From Pirellulaceae bacterium (GTDB lineage: Bacteria > Planctomycetota > Planctomycetia > Pirellulales > Pirellulaceae), in assembly GCA_029243025.1 (NCBI GenBank), contig JAQWSU010000021.1:62001-126000 (forward strand): a DNA stretch of 64,000 nucleotides, given 5' to 3'. The notes below the pieces were generated by a model. The model was not told the DNA's origin. It was given only the letters and a program-made list of their open reading frames with translations, and searched no databases. Below, one piece after another: positions 50,632-59,584 of the stretch. The translations under genes were made by a program, and so were the position numbers. Each line of letters starts with the position of its first letter. Position 1 is the stretch's first letter.

Positions 50632-51882
50632 ATGAGAAAAAAAAACCTCCTTACGATCGCCGTCTGGGCACTCACCATCAGTTTCGGCTTGCACGCCGGC
50701 GCGGCGGAGTCCGAGTGGAGCCAGTGGCGGGGACCTCAGCGCGATGGGCATGCGTCAGGGCCCGTCTGGCCCGATAAACTGGATGACACATCGCTGGTAA
50801 AGCAGTGGGAAGTGAAGCTGGGGCCGAGTTATTCGGGGCCGATTGTTCGCGGTGATCGGGTGTTTGTGACCGAAACGATAGATAAAAAGTCGGAGCGGGT
50901 GACCGCCTTCGATCGCAACACTGGCGAACAATTGTGGTCCCAGGAATGGGAAGGTGCTGTGAGCGTTCCCTTCTTTGCTCGATCGAACGGGAGTTGGATT
51001 CGCGCGACACCGGCCACTGATGAAGAGACGCTTTATGTGGCAGGGATCCGTGATGTGTTGGTGGCGCTCGACATCGAAACGGGAACGGAGAAGTGGCGTA
51101 TTGATTTCGTCGAGGAACTGGAGACTCCAGTACCGACTTTCGGGTACGTTTCATCGCCATTAATCGATGGAGAATACATTTACGTTCAGGCAGGGGCGTC
51201 GGTAATCAAAATCGACAAGCAGAGCGGAGACATTGTCTGGCGGTCGATGAACGATGGTGGTGGCATGAACGGTAGCGCCTTTTCCTCGCCGGTCATCGAG
51301 ACCATGGGAGGCGAACGGCAATTGTTGGTGCAGAGTCGAACGACACTCGCCGGACTGTCGCTGGAGACGGGCGAACTTCTTTGGAGTCAGGATATCCCCG
51401 CTTTTCGTGGCATGAACATCGTGACACCGACGAAGATTGGTGAGCGGTTGTTCACGAGCAGTTACGGCGGTAAGTCTTTCATGTTCGGAATTGACAAGAC
51501 GCCGGAAGGATTTTCTGTTTCGGAAAGATGGGAAAACAAAGTACAGGGCTATATGTCTTCGCCGGTGGTGGTCGACAATCACATCTATCTTCATCTCCGA
51601 AATCGGCGCTTTGCGTGTCTCGATGCGGAGACCGGTGAGGACAAATGGATCACCAAGCCGTTCGGTCAGTACTGGAGTCTGTTGGCTCAGGGGGACCGCA
51701 TTCTGGCTTTGGATGAACGAGGCGAATTGTTGTTGATCGCGGCAAACCCGATCGAATTTGAGATTCTCGATCGGAAGAAGGTCAGCGAGGAGTCGACTTG
51801 GGCTCATCTCGCTTTCGATCGTGGGCAACTATTCGTTCGAGACCTGAAGGGACTAACTGCCTATCGCTGGGCGAAAGATTGA
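50632..51882 (+). CDS. Secreted PQQ-like beta-propeller (BamB-type) protein
   Basis: 416 residues from ATG 50632, with GGAG about 10 bp upstream and a clean signal peptide ('LLTIAVWALTISFGLHAGAA'); the frame is open from 50560. The mature part begins 'WSQWRGPQRDGHASG', which planctomycete outer-membrane PQQ-propeller proteins share. It then shows repeated PQQ/quinoprotein blades ('VTAFDRNTGEQLWSQEWEGA', 'LVALDIETGTEKWRIDF', 'LSLETGELLWSQDIP', 'FACLDAETGEDKW'). It probably does not bind PQQ; propellers of this type bind proteins or sugars. Confidence 0.9.
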   Translation: MRKKNLLTIAVWALTISFGLHAGAAESEWSQWRGPQRDGHASGPVWPDKLDDTSLVKQWEVKLGPSYSGPIVRGDRVFVTETIDKKSERVTAFDRNTGEQLWSQEWEGAVSVPFFARSNGSWIRATPATDEETLYVAGIRDVLVALDIETGTEKWRIDFVEELETPVPTFGYVSSPLIDGEYIYVQAGASVIKIDKQSGDIVWRSMNDGGGMNGSAFSSPVIETMGGERQLLVQSRTTLAGLSLETGELLWSQDIPAFRGMNIVTPTKIGERLFTSSYGGKSFMFGIDKTPEGFSVSERWENKVQGYMSSPVVVDNHIYLHLRNRRFACLDAETGEDKWITKPFGQYWSLLAQGDRILALDERGELLLIAANPIEFEILDRKKVSEESTWAHLAFDRGQLFVRDLKGLTAYRWAKD

Positions 51883-51938
51883 CAGGCGTTCGCGTCGTGA
51901 ACAGTTCGCTGTCAATGGATGGGAAGAGGTAAACTGCT

Positions 51939-52862
51939 TTGGAAAATTCCATGAAGATGTCTGCAGCTGCTTCGCGGTTTGAGAAGGGAGATCTGGTTCG
52001 AATCATTCCCTTTTCGTTGATGCACATCGGCTGCCTTGCCGTTTTCCTGGTGGGTGTAAGTTGGATCGCCGTCATTGTGGCAATGTTGGTTTATTTTGTT
52101 CGCGTCTTTGCACTAACGGCTTTCTATCATCGTTATTTCTCGCATCGGGCTTTCAAGACTTCTCGCTGGTTTCAGTTCGTGGGAGCATTACTCGGCAACG
52201 CAGCCGTCCAGCGTGGGCCCATTTGGTGGGCAGCTCATCATCGCGACCATCATCGGCACTCCGATCGTATCGCCGACGTGCATTCACCGCACGTTCATGG
52301 GTTTTGGTGGAGTCATACGTGCTGGTTTTTGTGTCGCGAGAATTACGACCTTGAACGTCGTGGTTTGAAGGATTTGTGGCGGTTTCCCGAGTTACGTTTT
52401 CTTGATCGCTTTGAATTTTTTTCGCCGATCGTGCTCGCTATTTCCATGTTTGCTCTCGGAGCGGCATTGGAGGTTTGGATACCACAGTTGGGGACTAACG
52501 GATGGCAAATGTTTGTTTGGGCCTTTCTCGTTTCGACGGTTTTGCTGTATCACGTGACCTATGCCATCAATTCCCTTGCCCACACGTTGGGCAGCCGTCG
52601 TTTCCCGACAGGTGACGAAAGTCGCAATAACTTTTGGCTGGCGTTGTTGACGTTTGGTGAGGGTTGGCACAACAATCATCACTACTTTTCGTCCTCGGCG
52701 CGACAAGGATTCTACTGGTGGGAAATCGATATCACTTATTACGTTCTACTTCTGTTGTCGTGGCTTGGGATCGTCTGGGATCTGCGACCGGTACCCCAAC
52801 GTGTGTTGGACGAGGGGCGAGATTTCACTTTGTCAGCGCGAGCTGAGCAGCGTTCCCCTTGA
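51939..52862 (+). CDS. Acyl-CoA desaturase (stearoyl-CoA type)
   Basis: 307 residues from TTG 51939, which has AGAGG 8 bp upstream; ATG 51951 is an alternative. It is a membrane di-iron desaturase with three histidine boxes: HRYFSHR (H64-H69 region), HHRDHH (100-105) and HNNHH (244-248). Four to five hydrophobic segments are present. It introduces a double bond into fatty-acyl chains. It lies 21 bp upstream of an FAD protein, DUF1365 and cyclopropane synthase, forming a lipid-modification operon. Confidence 0.92.
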   Translation: MENSMKMSAAASRFEKGDLVRIIPFSLMHIGCLAVFLVGVSWIAVIVAMLVYFVRVFALTAFYHRYFSHRAFKTSRWFQFVGALLGNAAVQRGPIWWAAHHRDHHRHSDRIADVHSPHVHGFWWSHTCWFLCRENYDLERRGLKDLWRFPELRFLDRFEFFSPIVLAISMFALGAALEVWIPQLGTNGWQMFVWAFLVSTVLLYHVTYAINSLAHTLGSRRFPTGDESRNNFWLALLTFGEGWHNNHHYFSSSARQGFYWWEIDITYYVLLLLSWLGIVWDLRPVPQRVLDEGRDFTLSARAEQRSP

Positions 52863-52883
52863 TCTGTACGGACGGATGTTTGA

Positions 52884-54185
52884 ATGCGTATAGCGATTGT
52901 CGGCGGTGGTGTCAGCGGGAATGTCTGTGCTTGGTTATTGCATCCGGATCATGATGTCACCCTATTTGAGGCAGCCGATTATCTGGGGGGGCACACGAAC
53001 ACGATCGAGGTACAGACGTTTGACGCGGAGTACACCGTCGATACCGGTTTCATGGTCTTCAATAACCAGACTTATCCGCAGTTCATTCGACTCTTGGAAT
53101 TGTTGGGCGTGCCGCATCAACTAAGTGATATGAGCTTCAGTGTCCGCTGTGAACGATCCGGTCTGGAGTATCAAGGTAGCTCTCTCAATGGTCTGTTCGC
53201 GCAGCGATTGAACCTGTTCAATCCTCGCTTTTATTGGATGTTGAAGGATGTGCTGCGTTTCAATCGGCAAGCTCCTAGGTTTTTACGGCTTGAGGATGAT
53301 GTTACGACTTTAGGTGAATATTTAACGGCTAAGAAATACGGCTCGGCGTTTATCCAAAACTATCTGATACCGATGACCGCCGCCATTTGGTCCGCTCGCC
53401 CACATGCTGTGTTGGAGATGCCGGCTCGTTTCCTCATCGCATTCTTTTTGAATCACGGGCTGCTGCAAGCTGCAAACCATCCTCCTTGGCGAACCATATC
53501 GGGGGGGGCGCGTACCTATGTCAAGGCGATTGCCGATTTGATGCCGGGGCGGATTCGATTGAATTCGCCGATTGAAAGTGTGCGTCGGCACTCCGAACAT
53601 GTGGTGGTGAAACCGGTGGGTAGTCAGGAAGAGACCTTCGACGAAGTCATCTTTGCGACCCACGCAGATCAGACGCTACGCATGTTGTCAGATGCGACCG
53701 ACCAAGAGAAATCCGTCTTGGGAAGTTTCGACTACCAGCGAAATATGGCCGTGCTTCACACGGATTCGTCGCTACTTCCCCTGCGAAAGCGAGCCTGGGC
53801 GAGTTGGAACTATCACATTCCTCAGTCGGAAGACCAGCCCGTAGCCGTGACTTATGACTTGAATCGTCTCCAGTCCCTTGGTGCACCTGCACCCATTTGC
53901 GTCACGCTGAATCATGTCGACCAGATTGATCCATCCTTAATTCTGGGGCAGATGGAATATGAACATCCAGTCTTCGGATCGGGGACCATTGAAGCGCAAC
54001 GCGCCCACCGAGAGCTAAACGGACGTCACCGGACCCATTTTTGCGGAGCTTATTGGGGTTATGGATTTCATGAAGACGGCGTTCGCAGTGCACTAGTTGT
54101 TGGGGAGTCTTTTGGGAAAACACTTGAATCATGCACAGTTGCATCTACGACGGGTTCGTGCGACACCGTCGTTTCCAGCCAATAA
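52884..54185 (+). CDS. FAD-dependent amine oxidase-like protein
   Basis: 433 residues. Rossmann motif 'RIAIVGGGVSGNVCAWLL' at the extreme N-terminus, then 'FEAADYLGGHTNTIEV', the flavin amine oxidase/phytoene-desaturase signature. C-terminal 'FCGAYWGYGFHEDGVRSALV' is the FAD-binding end. Orthologues are always near DUF1365 and CFA synthase and are proposed to act on cyclopropane or branched-chain fatty acids. It overlaps the next gene by 55 bp. Confidence 0.9.
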   Translation: MRIAIVGGGVSGNVCAWLLHPDHDVTLFEAADYLGGHTNTIEVQTFDAEYTVDTGFMVFNNQTYPQFIRLLELLGVPHQLSDMSFSVRCERSGLEYQGSSLNGLFAQRLNLFNPRFYWMLKDVLRFNRQAPRFLRLEDDVTTLGEYLTAKKYGSAFIQNYLIPMTAAIWSARPHAVLEMPARFLIAFFLNHGLLQAANHPPWRTISGGARTYVKAIADLMPGRIRLNSPIESVRRHSEHVVVKPVGSQEETFDEVIFATHADQTLRMLSDATDQEKSVLGSFDYQRNMAVLHTDSSLLPLRKRAWASWNYHIPQSEDQPVAVTYDLNRLQSLGAPAPICVTLNHVDQIDPSLILGQMEYEHPVFGSGTIEAQRAHRELNGRHRTHFCGAYWGYGFHEDGVRSALVVGESFGKTLESCTVASTTGSCDTVVSSQ

Positions 54186-54934
54186 GGCGGGATTTCCAAT
54201 ATCGAATTACTTACCTTTATCTTGATCTTGCCGAGCTGGATCAGGTTTTTGAGCGATTGTCGCTATTGGGAAATGGTCGTTTTTCGCTGACGTCGATTTA
54301 CCGACCTGACCACCTGGGCAGCCACGAGAGTAGCCTCGATGATGCCGTCCGAAATCTGGTTGCCGAACGCACAAATGTCCGACCAACGGGCGCCATCCGG
54401 ATGATGACCCAATGGCGAACATTCGGCTTCTATTTTAGCCCTATTAACTTGTTTTTCTGTTTTGATGAATCTGAAACGCTCGAGACGGTTGTCGCTGAAG
54501 TCAGCAACACTCCCTGGCGGGAACAGCACAGTTACGTGCTTTGGTCAGGAAACCAGGCGGGCCGTCAGGCGTTGGCCTATCGGCATCCGAAGGATTTTCA
54601 CGTTTCCCCTTTTCTGGAGATGGGGCTTGAGTACGATTGGCGGATGGCGGTCCCGAACGAACAGTTCTCTGTTGATCTGAAGACGTTGCGTGATTCGAAA
54701 TGCCTGTTCGATGCGTCGATGCAGGTGAATCGACGTGAACTGTCGAATCGTAATTGGCTCAAAACTTTAGTGCGATATCCCGTTCCAGCAGCACGGATTC
54801 TTACTGCCATTTATTACGAGGCCTTACGAATATGGCTCAGAAAATGCCCGTACTACCCCCATCCCAAAACGAAGGATCCGTCCGATCGACTTCCGAACGA
54901 AAATTTGGACAAGGCAGCGACCAAGGCTGGTTGA
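54131..54934 (+). CDS. DUF1365 protein
   Basis: 267 residues. Starts 'SCIYDGFVRHRRFQPIRRDF', the family signature, and contains 'NPINLFFCFDESETLE' and 'KDFHVSPFLEMGLEYDWRM'. No transmembrane helix. The function is unknown, but the gene is almost always linked to an FAD amine oxidase and a cyclopropane-type methyltransferase. Its first 55 bp lie within the FAD gene and its last ~103 bp within the methyltransferase gene, so translation of all three is tightly linked. Confidence 0.92.
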   Translation: MHSCIYDGFVRHRRFQPIRRDFQYRITYLYLDLAELDQVFERLSLLGNGRFSLTSIYRPDHLGSHESSLDDAVRNLVAERTNVRPTGAIRMMTQWRTFGFYFSPINLFFCFDESETLETVVAEVSNTPWREQHSYVLWSGNQAGRQALAYRHPKDFHVSPFLEMGLEYDWRMAVPNEQFSVDLKTLRDSKCLFDASMQVNRRELSNRNWLKTLVRYPVPAARILTAIYYEALRIWLRKCPYYPHPKTKDPSDRLPNENLDKAATKAG

Positions 54935-56145
54935 CCGATTGGTCACGTCAGTTGCTATTTCAGCGTTTGGGATCGTTGGGATTTGGACAGCTTGAGATTG
55001 TCGAGGGCGGCGACCGACATGTTTTTGGCAGTGATGCTAATCGGTTGGCTCGATTAGAGGTTAACGACAGTTCTTTTTACAGACATGTGGTGATGGGAGG
55101 AGCGCTTGGCGCGGCCGAGTCGTTTCTGCAAGGCCATTGGGTGTCGGATGATTTGGTTGCCGTTTTTCGTTTGTTAGCGATCAATTCCACCACCTTTCAA
55201 AACGTGAATTCCAGTGGGCGTCTGCTACTCGCACCCGTTAATTTGATCCGTCGTTTGATCACTCGTAATTCGCAATCGGGTAGCCGCAAAAATATCCATG
55301 CCCATTACGATCTGGGAAATGAATTTTTTAAGCTGTTTCTCGATTCAACAATGACTTACTCCTCGGGAATCTTTGTGTCGCCACAGAGTTCCTTACGAGA
55401 ATCGTCGATCGAGAAATACGATCTGATATGCCGTAAGCTGCGGCTGGAACATCATCACCAGTTGGTCGAAATTGGAACCGGCTGGGGCGGATTTGCCATT
55501 CATGCTGCCGCGGAATACGGTTGCCGCGTCACCACCACAACCATCTCTCAGGAACAATTTCAGTATGCCAGGGCGGCTGTCGAAAAAGCGGGGGTGGCGG
55601 ATCGGGTTGAGATTGTTTGCAAAGACTATCGTAATCTTCAAGGCCAATACGATCGGCTCGTTTCCATTGAGATGATCGAAGCCGTTGGCCACCAGTTCTT
55701 GCCAGCTTACTTCCAACAATGCAGTCGCTTACTGAAAAATAACGGTGAAATGTTGATTCAGGCGATCACGATTCCTGATCAGTTTTATGACGATTACCGA
55801 AAGTCGATCGACTTTATTCAACGCTATATTTTTCCGGGTGGTTGCTTGCCTTGCCTCTCCGCGATAACCGATGCAGTTAAGAGAAAGACCGATTTGCAAC
55901 TGGTGGGACTTGACGACTACACGCCACACTACGCAAGAACATTACAGCTTTGGCGAGAAAGGTTTCTCGGACAGCTGGATTCAATTCACGCGCTTGGCCT
56001 GGATGATCGTTTTATTCGGATGTGGGATTACTATCTCGCTTATTGCGAAGCCGGATTTCGAGAACGTATGACAGCTCTTTTGCAGCTGCATTTCGCCAAA
56101 CCGAATGCTCATGGATTTGGGCTGACGTTCGGATCATCCTCCTAA
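54832..56145 (+). CDS. Cyclopropane-fatty-acyl-phospholipid synthase-like methyltransferase
   Basis: 437 residues from ATG 54832, preceded by GAGG about 10 bp upstream; the frame is open from 54754. The SAM-binding motif is 'EIGTGWGGFAIHAA' (213 onward). Family blocks include 'HYDLGNEFFKLFLDSTMTYS', 'TTTISQEQFQYARAA', 'SIEMIEAVGHQFLPAYFQ' and 'YIFPGGCLP'. It methylenates double bonds of phospholipid acyl chains, with the upstream desaturase a likely source of substrate. It overlaps DUF1365 by 103 bp. Confidence 0.93.
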   Translation: MAQKMPVLPPSQNEGSVRSTSERKFGQGSDQGWLTDWSRQLLFQRLGSLGFGQLEIVEGGDRHVFGSDANRLARLEVNDSSFYRHVVMGGALGAAESFLQGHWVSDDLVAVFRLLAINSTTFQNVNSSGRLLLAPVNLIRRLITRNSQSGSRKNIHAHYDLGNEFFKLFLDSTMTYSSGIFVSPQSSLRESSIEKYDLICRKLRLEHHHQLVEIGTGWGGFAIHAAAEYGCRVTTTTISQEQFQYARAAVEKAGVADRVEIVCKDYRNLQGQYDRLVSIEMIEAVGHQFLPAYFQQCSRLLKNNGEMLIQAITIPDQFYDDYRKSIDFIQRYIFPGGCLPCLSAITDAVKRKTDLQLVGLDDYTPHYARTLQLWRERFLGQLDSIHALGLDDRFIRMWDYYLAYCEAGFRERMTALLQLHFAKPNAHGFGLTFGSSS

Positions 56146-56191
56146 TCCCCAAGAGGTTGCCAGGCTGTTTAGATTGCTTTGACAGACGCAG

Positions 56192-57511
56192 CTAAGCGTG
56201 CTGTTTTTGCAGGAAATAGACTGGGAGTCCAAGCAAAATGATTAGGAAAGCGACGCCTGAAACCATCGGTTTGTAGAGGATGGCGCTGTACGTCATGAAG
56301 CCGCAAGCGATCGCAAACACGAACACGCTCCACGGAAAGAATGGAATCCGAAATGGACGTTCCACATTAGGCTCTTTCAGCCGTAGCAAGATCACTGATA
56401 GGCTTGTGAAGAGGTAGAACAGATAGACAGCGGCCGCGGTGTAGAGCAATGTTCGGGTGAAAGTCTCGAGCAAATTGATCAGAATAAGTGCAATGCATGC
56501 TTGCAACACCAAAGCTCGGGTGGGGGTTCCAAGCTTTTGGTTCCAAAGACCGACGGTTTTAAATAAGCGATGCTCGGTACCAACCGCATAGGAGATTCTT
56601 GCGCCGGTCAGGATCAAGCCGTGCATGGATCCGAGTGCCGAGATCGCGATGAGGATTCCTACGGCCGTCGCGGCAATTCCAGGAAATCTGGCGGCGACAA
56701 CGTCGATGGCCACCGCCTTACTCGCAGAGACTCCTGCCATCCCCAATACGTGTACGAAGGCGAGATTGGCCAACAGGTAAAGCCCTAGAACGACTCCTAG
56801 GCCGAGCGTCATCGCGCGGACAATATTCTGCTGGGGATTTTTGATTTCCGCAGCAACATAAGCCATTTCATTCCAACCCCCAAACGAAAATAAAACCAGC
56901 ACCAATGCGACGCCAACTGGAAAGTTCGCAGCGGTTTCGACCGTATTCGTCTCGCTGGCATGAAATCCGGGCGTGATCAAAGCGATACCGACGATCGACA
57001 ACAACCCAATAGCTTTGACGACGGTGAGGGCATTCTGTGTCCATTTGCCCTCGCGGACTCCAAAGATATTAATCGCGGTGAAAATGATGACTGCAAGGGA
57101 GGCAAATAAGCATTCGATGAATACCGTGTTGCCCGTGGAATTTAACGCGATGCCCGTCACCGCCTGCACATAGCGAGCAAAGACAAACGCCATGACTGCA
57201 ATGTCGCCTGGACGTACAATGGTTAATTGGATCCAGCCAAACAAGAATCCGGCCCAGGGACCATAGGCCTTGCTCAAATAGACGTAATCTCCTCCTTCAC
57301 GCGGGTAAGTGGTAGCCAGTTCGGCATAACAAAGCGAGCCGATAAATGAGATTACACCCCCACAAAGCCAGAGTCCCAGTAAAAAACCAAGTTGGTTCGT
57401 GCTGGTCGCGACGTCAGGGGCCGTCTCATACAAACCGGCTCCAACGATAATGCCGACGATCAGGCAGGTGGTGTCGAACAGCGTCAAGCTTCGTTGGGGT
57501 TGCTCATTCAA
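56192..57511 (-). CDS. Amino acid permease (APC superfamily)
   Basis: 439 residues, starting from TTG 57511 (AGGAC lies about 12 bp upstream). Twelve hydrophobic segments are evident. The N-terminal 'DTTCLIVGIIVGAGLYETAP' carries the Gly-rich substrate-binding helix 1 of APC proteins (IVGAG), and 'FSFGGWNEMAYVAAEIKNPQ' matches helix 6. It imports or exchanges amino acids; specificity cannot be deduced. Convergent with the lipid operon. Confidence 0.92.
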   Translation of the reverse strand: MNEQPQRSLTLFDTTCLIVGIIVGAGLYETAPDVATSTNQLGFLLGLWLCGGVISFIGSLCYAELATTYPREGGDYVYLSKAYGPWAGFLFGWIQLTIVRPGDIAVMAFVFARYVQAVTGIALNSTGNTVFIECLFASLAVIIFTAINIFGVREGKWTQNALTVVKAIGLLSIVGIALITPGFHASETNTVETAANFPVGVALVLVLFSFGGWNEMAYVAAEIKNPQQNIVRAMTLGLGVVLGLYLLANLAFVHVLGMAGVSASKAVAIDVVAARFPGIAATAVGILIAISALGSMHGLILTGARISYAVGTEHRLFKTVGLWNQKLGTPTRALVLQACIALILINLLETFTRTLLYTAAAVYLFYLFTSLSVILLRLKEPNVERPFRIPFFPWSVFVFAIACGFMTYSAILYKPMVSGVAFLIILLGLPVYFLQKQHA

Positions 57512-57591
57512 GAGGTGGAAGTCCTAGCCAAGGGGATTGGTGGCGTGGCATGATCGTGGAGCTTGCCGGTTAGCTTGGGGCAAATTTTCAT

Positions 57592-58281
57592 TCATTTTTT
57601 TGGGGGTGGAGTCAATTGCTTGATGCGAAGATCACGGAACCAGACGGGAGAGCCCGCAGCCTGCAGGACGATGTGTCCCCGCTTGTTCTGGGCGAATTGT
57701 GGCCAAGCGTGAAATTGACTCGCCTCGATCTTCTTGTCCCAGTCTTCGCTGCCGATTTCACAGTCGACAACCTTTTCGCCATTGAGCCAATGCTGAATTC
57801 GCCCTTCCTCGACGACGATGCGACTGCGATTGAATTCACCTTGTGGCTGTAACGTGATTTCGGATTCACCATAGAGCCCGTAAAGTGATCCACAAGCGGT
57901 TGTGGGACGACGCTCAGAATTAACGGGCTTTTGACTGACCAGCTGGTATTCGGGACCTGTCTGGTGCGTTTGTTTATCACTTTCACTGACACGATAGATG
58001 ACGCCGCTGTTACCGGCTTCGCCTAGCTTCCACTGGAATCGTAAGTCAAAGTCGCCGTACACTGACTTTGTCAACAGATCAGGACCTTTTCCAGTGCCAC
58101 GAATCGTGCCGTTTTCAACGAGCCAAGTTGGTGGTACATCGGGTTGTCGATGCCCACGCCAGCCGCTCAGCGTCTTTCCGTCGAATAGAGCTTCGAATTT
58201 CGTTTCTTCATCCGCGAATATGTTCGGCGCACAGATCACCAAGCCGAGGAAGAGTACAACCGTCGTGGCGAAGAGTCTCAT
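57592..58281 (-). CDS. Secreted DUF1080 protein
   Basis: 229 residues. Signal peptide 'LFATTVVLFLGLVICAPNIF', then 'FEALFDGKTLSGWRGH', 'GNSGVIYRVSESDK' and 'IVVEEGRIQHWLNGEKVVDC', as in the 3-keto-disaccharide hydrolase-like family. Longer conserved blocks match the DUF1080 protein at 3094-3813 in layout. It stands 68 bp downstream of the aldo/keto reductase on the same strand, suggesting a co-transcribed sugar-oxidation pair. Confidence 0.88.
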   Translation of the reverse strand: MRLFATTVVLFLGLVICAPNIFADEETKFEALFDGKTLSGWRGHRQPDVPPTWLVENGTIRGTGKGPDLLTKSVYGDFDLRFQWKLGEAGNSGVIYRVSESDKQTHQTGPEYQLVSQKPVNSERRPTTACGSLYGLYGESEITLQPQGEFNRSRIVVEEGRIQHWLNGEKVVDCEIGSEDWDKKIEASQFHAWPQFAQNKRGHIVLQAAGSPVWFRDLRIKQLTPPPKK

Positions 58282-58349
58282 TGTGTGTGGCTTCTTTATT
58301 TTTTTGTCGCAACCGCGTTGTTACCGCGAGTGATGAGGACGACTTCAGG

Positions 58350-59357
58350 TTAAACGCGTCCTGAATCGATCGGCCCTAGTTGGTCAATGGCGGTTTCCCG
58401 CTCGGTCAACAATCGATCAATCTCCTCGATTTCTTCATCTTGCAAGAGCCAATCCCCCGCGGGAGCAGTTCCCCTGATTTGACTCGGATTTCGTGCGCCG
58501 ACGATGGCGGAGGTGACTTCTGGTTTTCGTAAACACCAGGCGATGGCCAATTGTGCGAGAGGTCTTTCCTGACGAGTTGCAATGCTTCGTAGGCCATCAA
58601 CCAATTTTAAGTTGATTCCCAGTAGTGGTTCCTGGAATTTGGGGTCACGCGAGCGATGGTCGCTGTCCGGTAAAGATTCGGCACGAGCCCGATCAAAAGC
58701 TCCGGTCAACAAACCTTTTCCCATTGGACTGTAGCAAATGATGCCGATCTGATGTTGTTTGCAATAGGGCAACGTCTGAGCTTCAATTTGCCGCGTAATC
58801 ATGCTGTACGGCGGCTGTAAGGAGGCGACCGCGTGGAACGGCCTCAGCCTTTCAAGCTGAGCCGGTGAATGGTTGGAAACGCCGATTTCTCGCACTTTAC
58901 CCTGCTCCTTCAATTCGACGAGGGTCTGCCAGGCTTCCTCAATGTCAGCCTCCGGATCGGGCCAATGCAACTGGTATAAGTCGATCACATCGAGATCTAA
59001 ACGTCTCAGACTGGCCTCGCACTCGTTGATGATACTTTCTCGCTTCAAGACCCCCGTGATGTTGCCGTCAGCTTGAACGACGCGGCTGCACTTGGTGGCG
59101 ACCAGGGGACGTTGGTCGGCGGGCAGCGTGGACAACGCTTTGCCGACGATTTCTTCCGATCGACCGTCGCCGTAGACGGCTGCTGTATCGATCCAGTTGA
59201 TACCGCTGTCGAGAATTCCTTGATGGATAGCTGAGATCGCCTCCGACTCGTCTTGTGGACCCCAGCCAAATTTCCAGTCACCTCCGCCAATTGCCCATGT
59301 GCCGATACCTACCGTCGTGAGTTGAAGTGATGAGTTGCCGAGTGAGCGAGTTTGCAT
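58350..59357 (-). CDS. Aldo/keto reductase
   Basis: 335 residues from ATG 59357; the frame is open to 59489, but that part lacks family similarity. Family markers are 'VGIGTWAIGGGDWKFGWGPQ', 'NWIDTAAVYGDGRSEEIVG' (with the catalytic Asp and Tyr), 'DLYQLHWPDPEADIEEAW' (catalytic His) and 'EIGVSNHSPAQLERLR'. The beta-alpha barrel uses NADPH to reduce aldehydes or ketones; the substrate is unknown. It is followed by a DUF1080 gene on the same strand, consistent with keto-sugar metabolism. Confidence 0.93.
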   Translation of the reverse strand: MQTRSLGNSSLQLTTVGIGTWAIGGGDWKFGWGPQDESEAISAIHQGILDSGINWIDTAAVYGDGRSEEIVGKALSTLPADQRPLVATKCSRVVQADGNITGVLKRESIINECEASLRRLDLDVIDLYQLHWPDPEADIEEAWQTLVELKEQGKVREIGVSNHSPAQLERLRPFHAVASLQPPYSMITRQIEAQTLPYCKQHQIGIICYSPMGKGLLTGAFDRARAESLPDSDHRSRDPKFQEPLLGINLKLVDGLRSIATRQERPLAQLAIAWCLRKPEVTSAIVGARNPSQIRGTAPAGDWLLQDEEIEEIDRLLTERETAIDQLGPIDSGRV

Positions 59358-59584
59358 GTTTATCACCAATAAGAATTTTGCTAAGTGGAAGGGGGAGGGC
59401 GAATTGATTTTCGCATCGCCAAGGCTTACCGACTTTGGGCTGACTAATCCAACGCAAGAGCGCACCTGTACAGTTGGTTTGCGGAGCAAAGCAATGGTTG
59501 ACGGTCGAATCCGTGTGGGACTTCATGGGAGCACGTTTGGAAAGACGGGAGCGGCTTAATCAGAATAGTTATATTTTGATGCCA

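Noticed and set aside
59335-59559. Plus-strand frame between the aldo/keto reductase and the kinase
   Set aside because: It overlaps the reductase start on the opposite strand and has no recognisable features.
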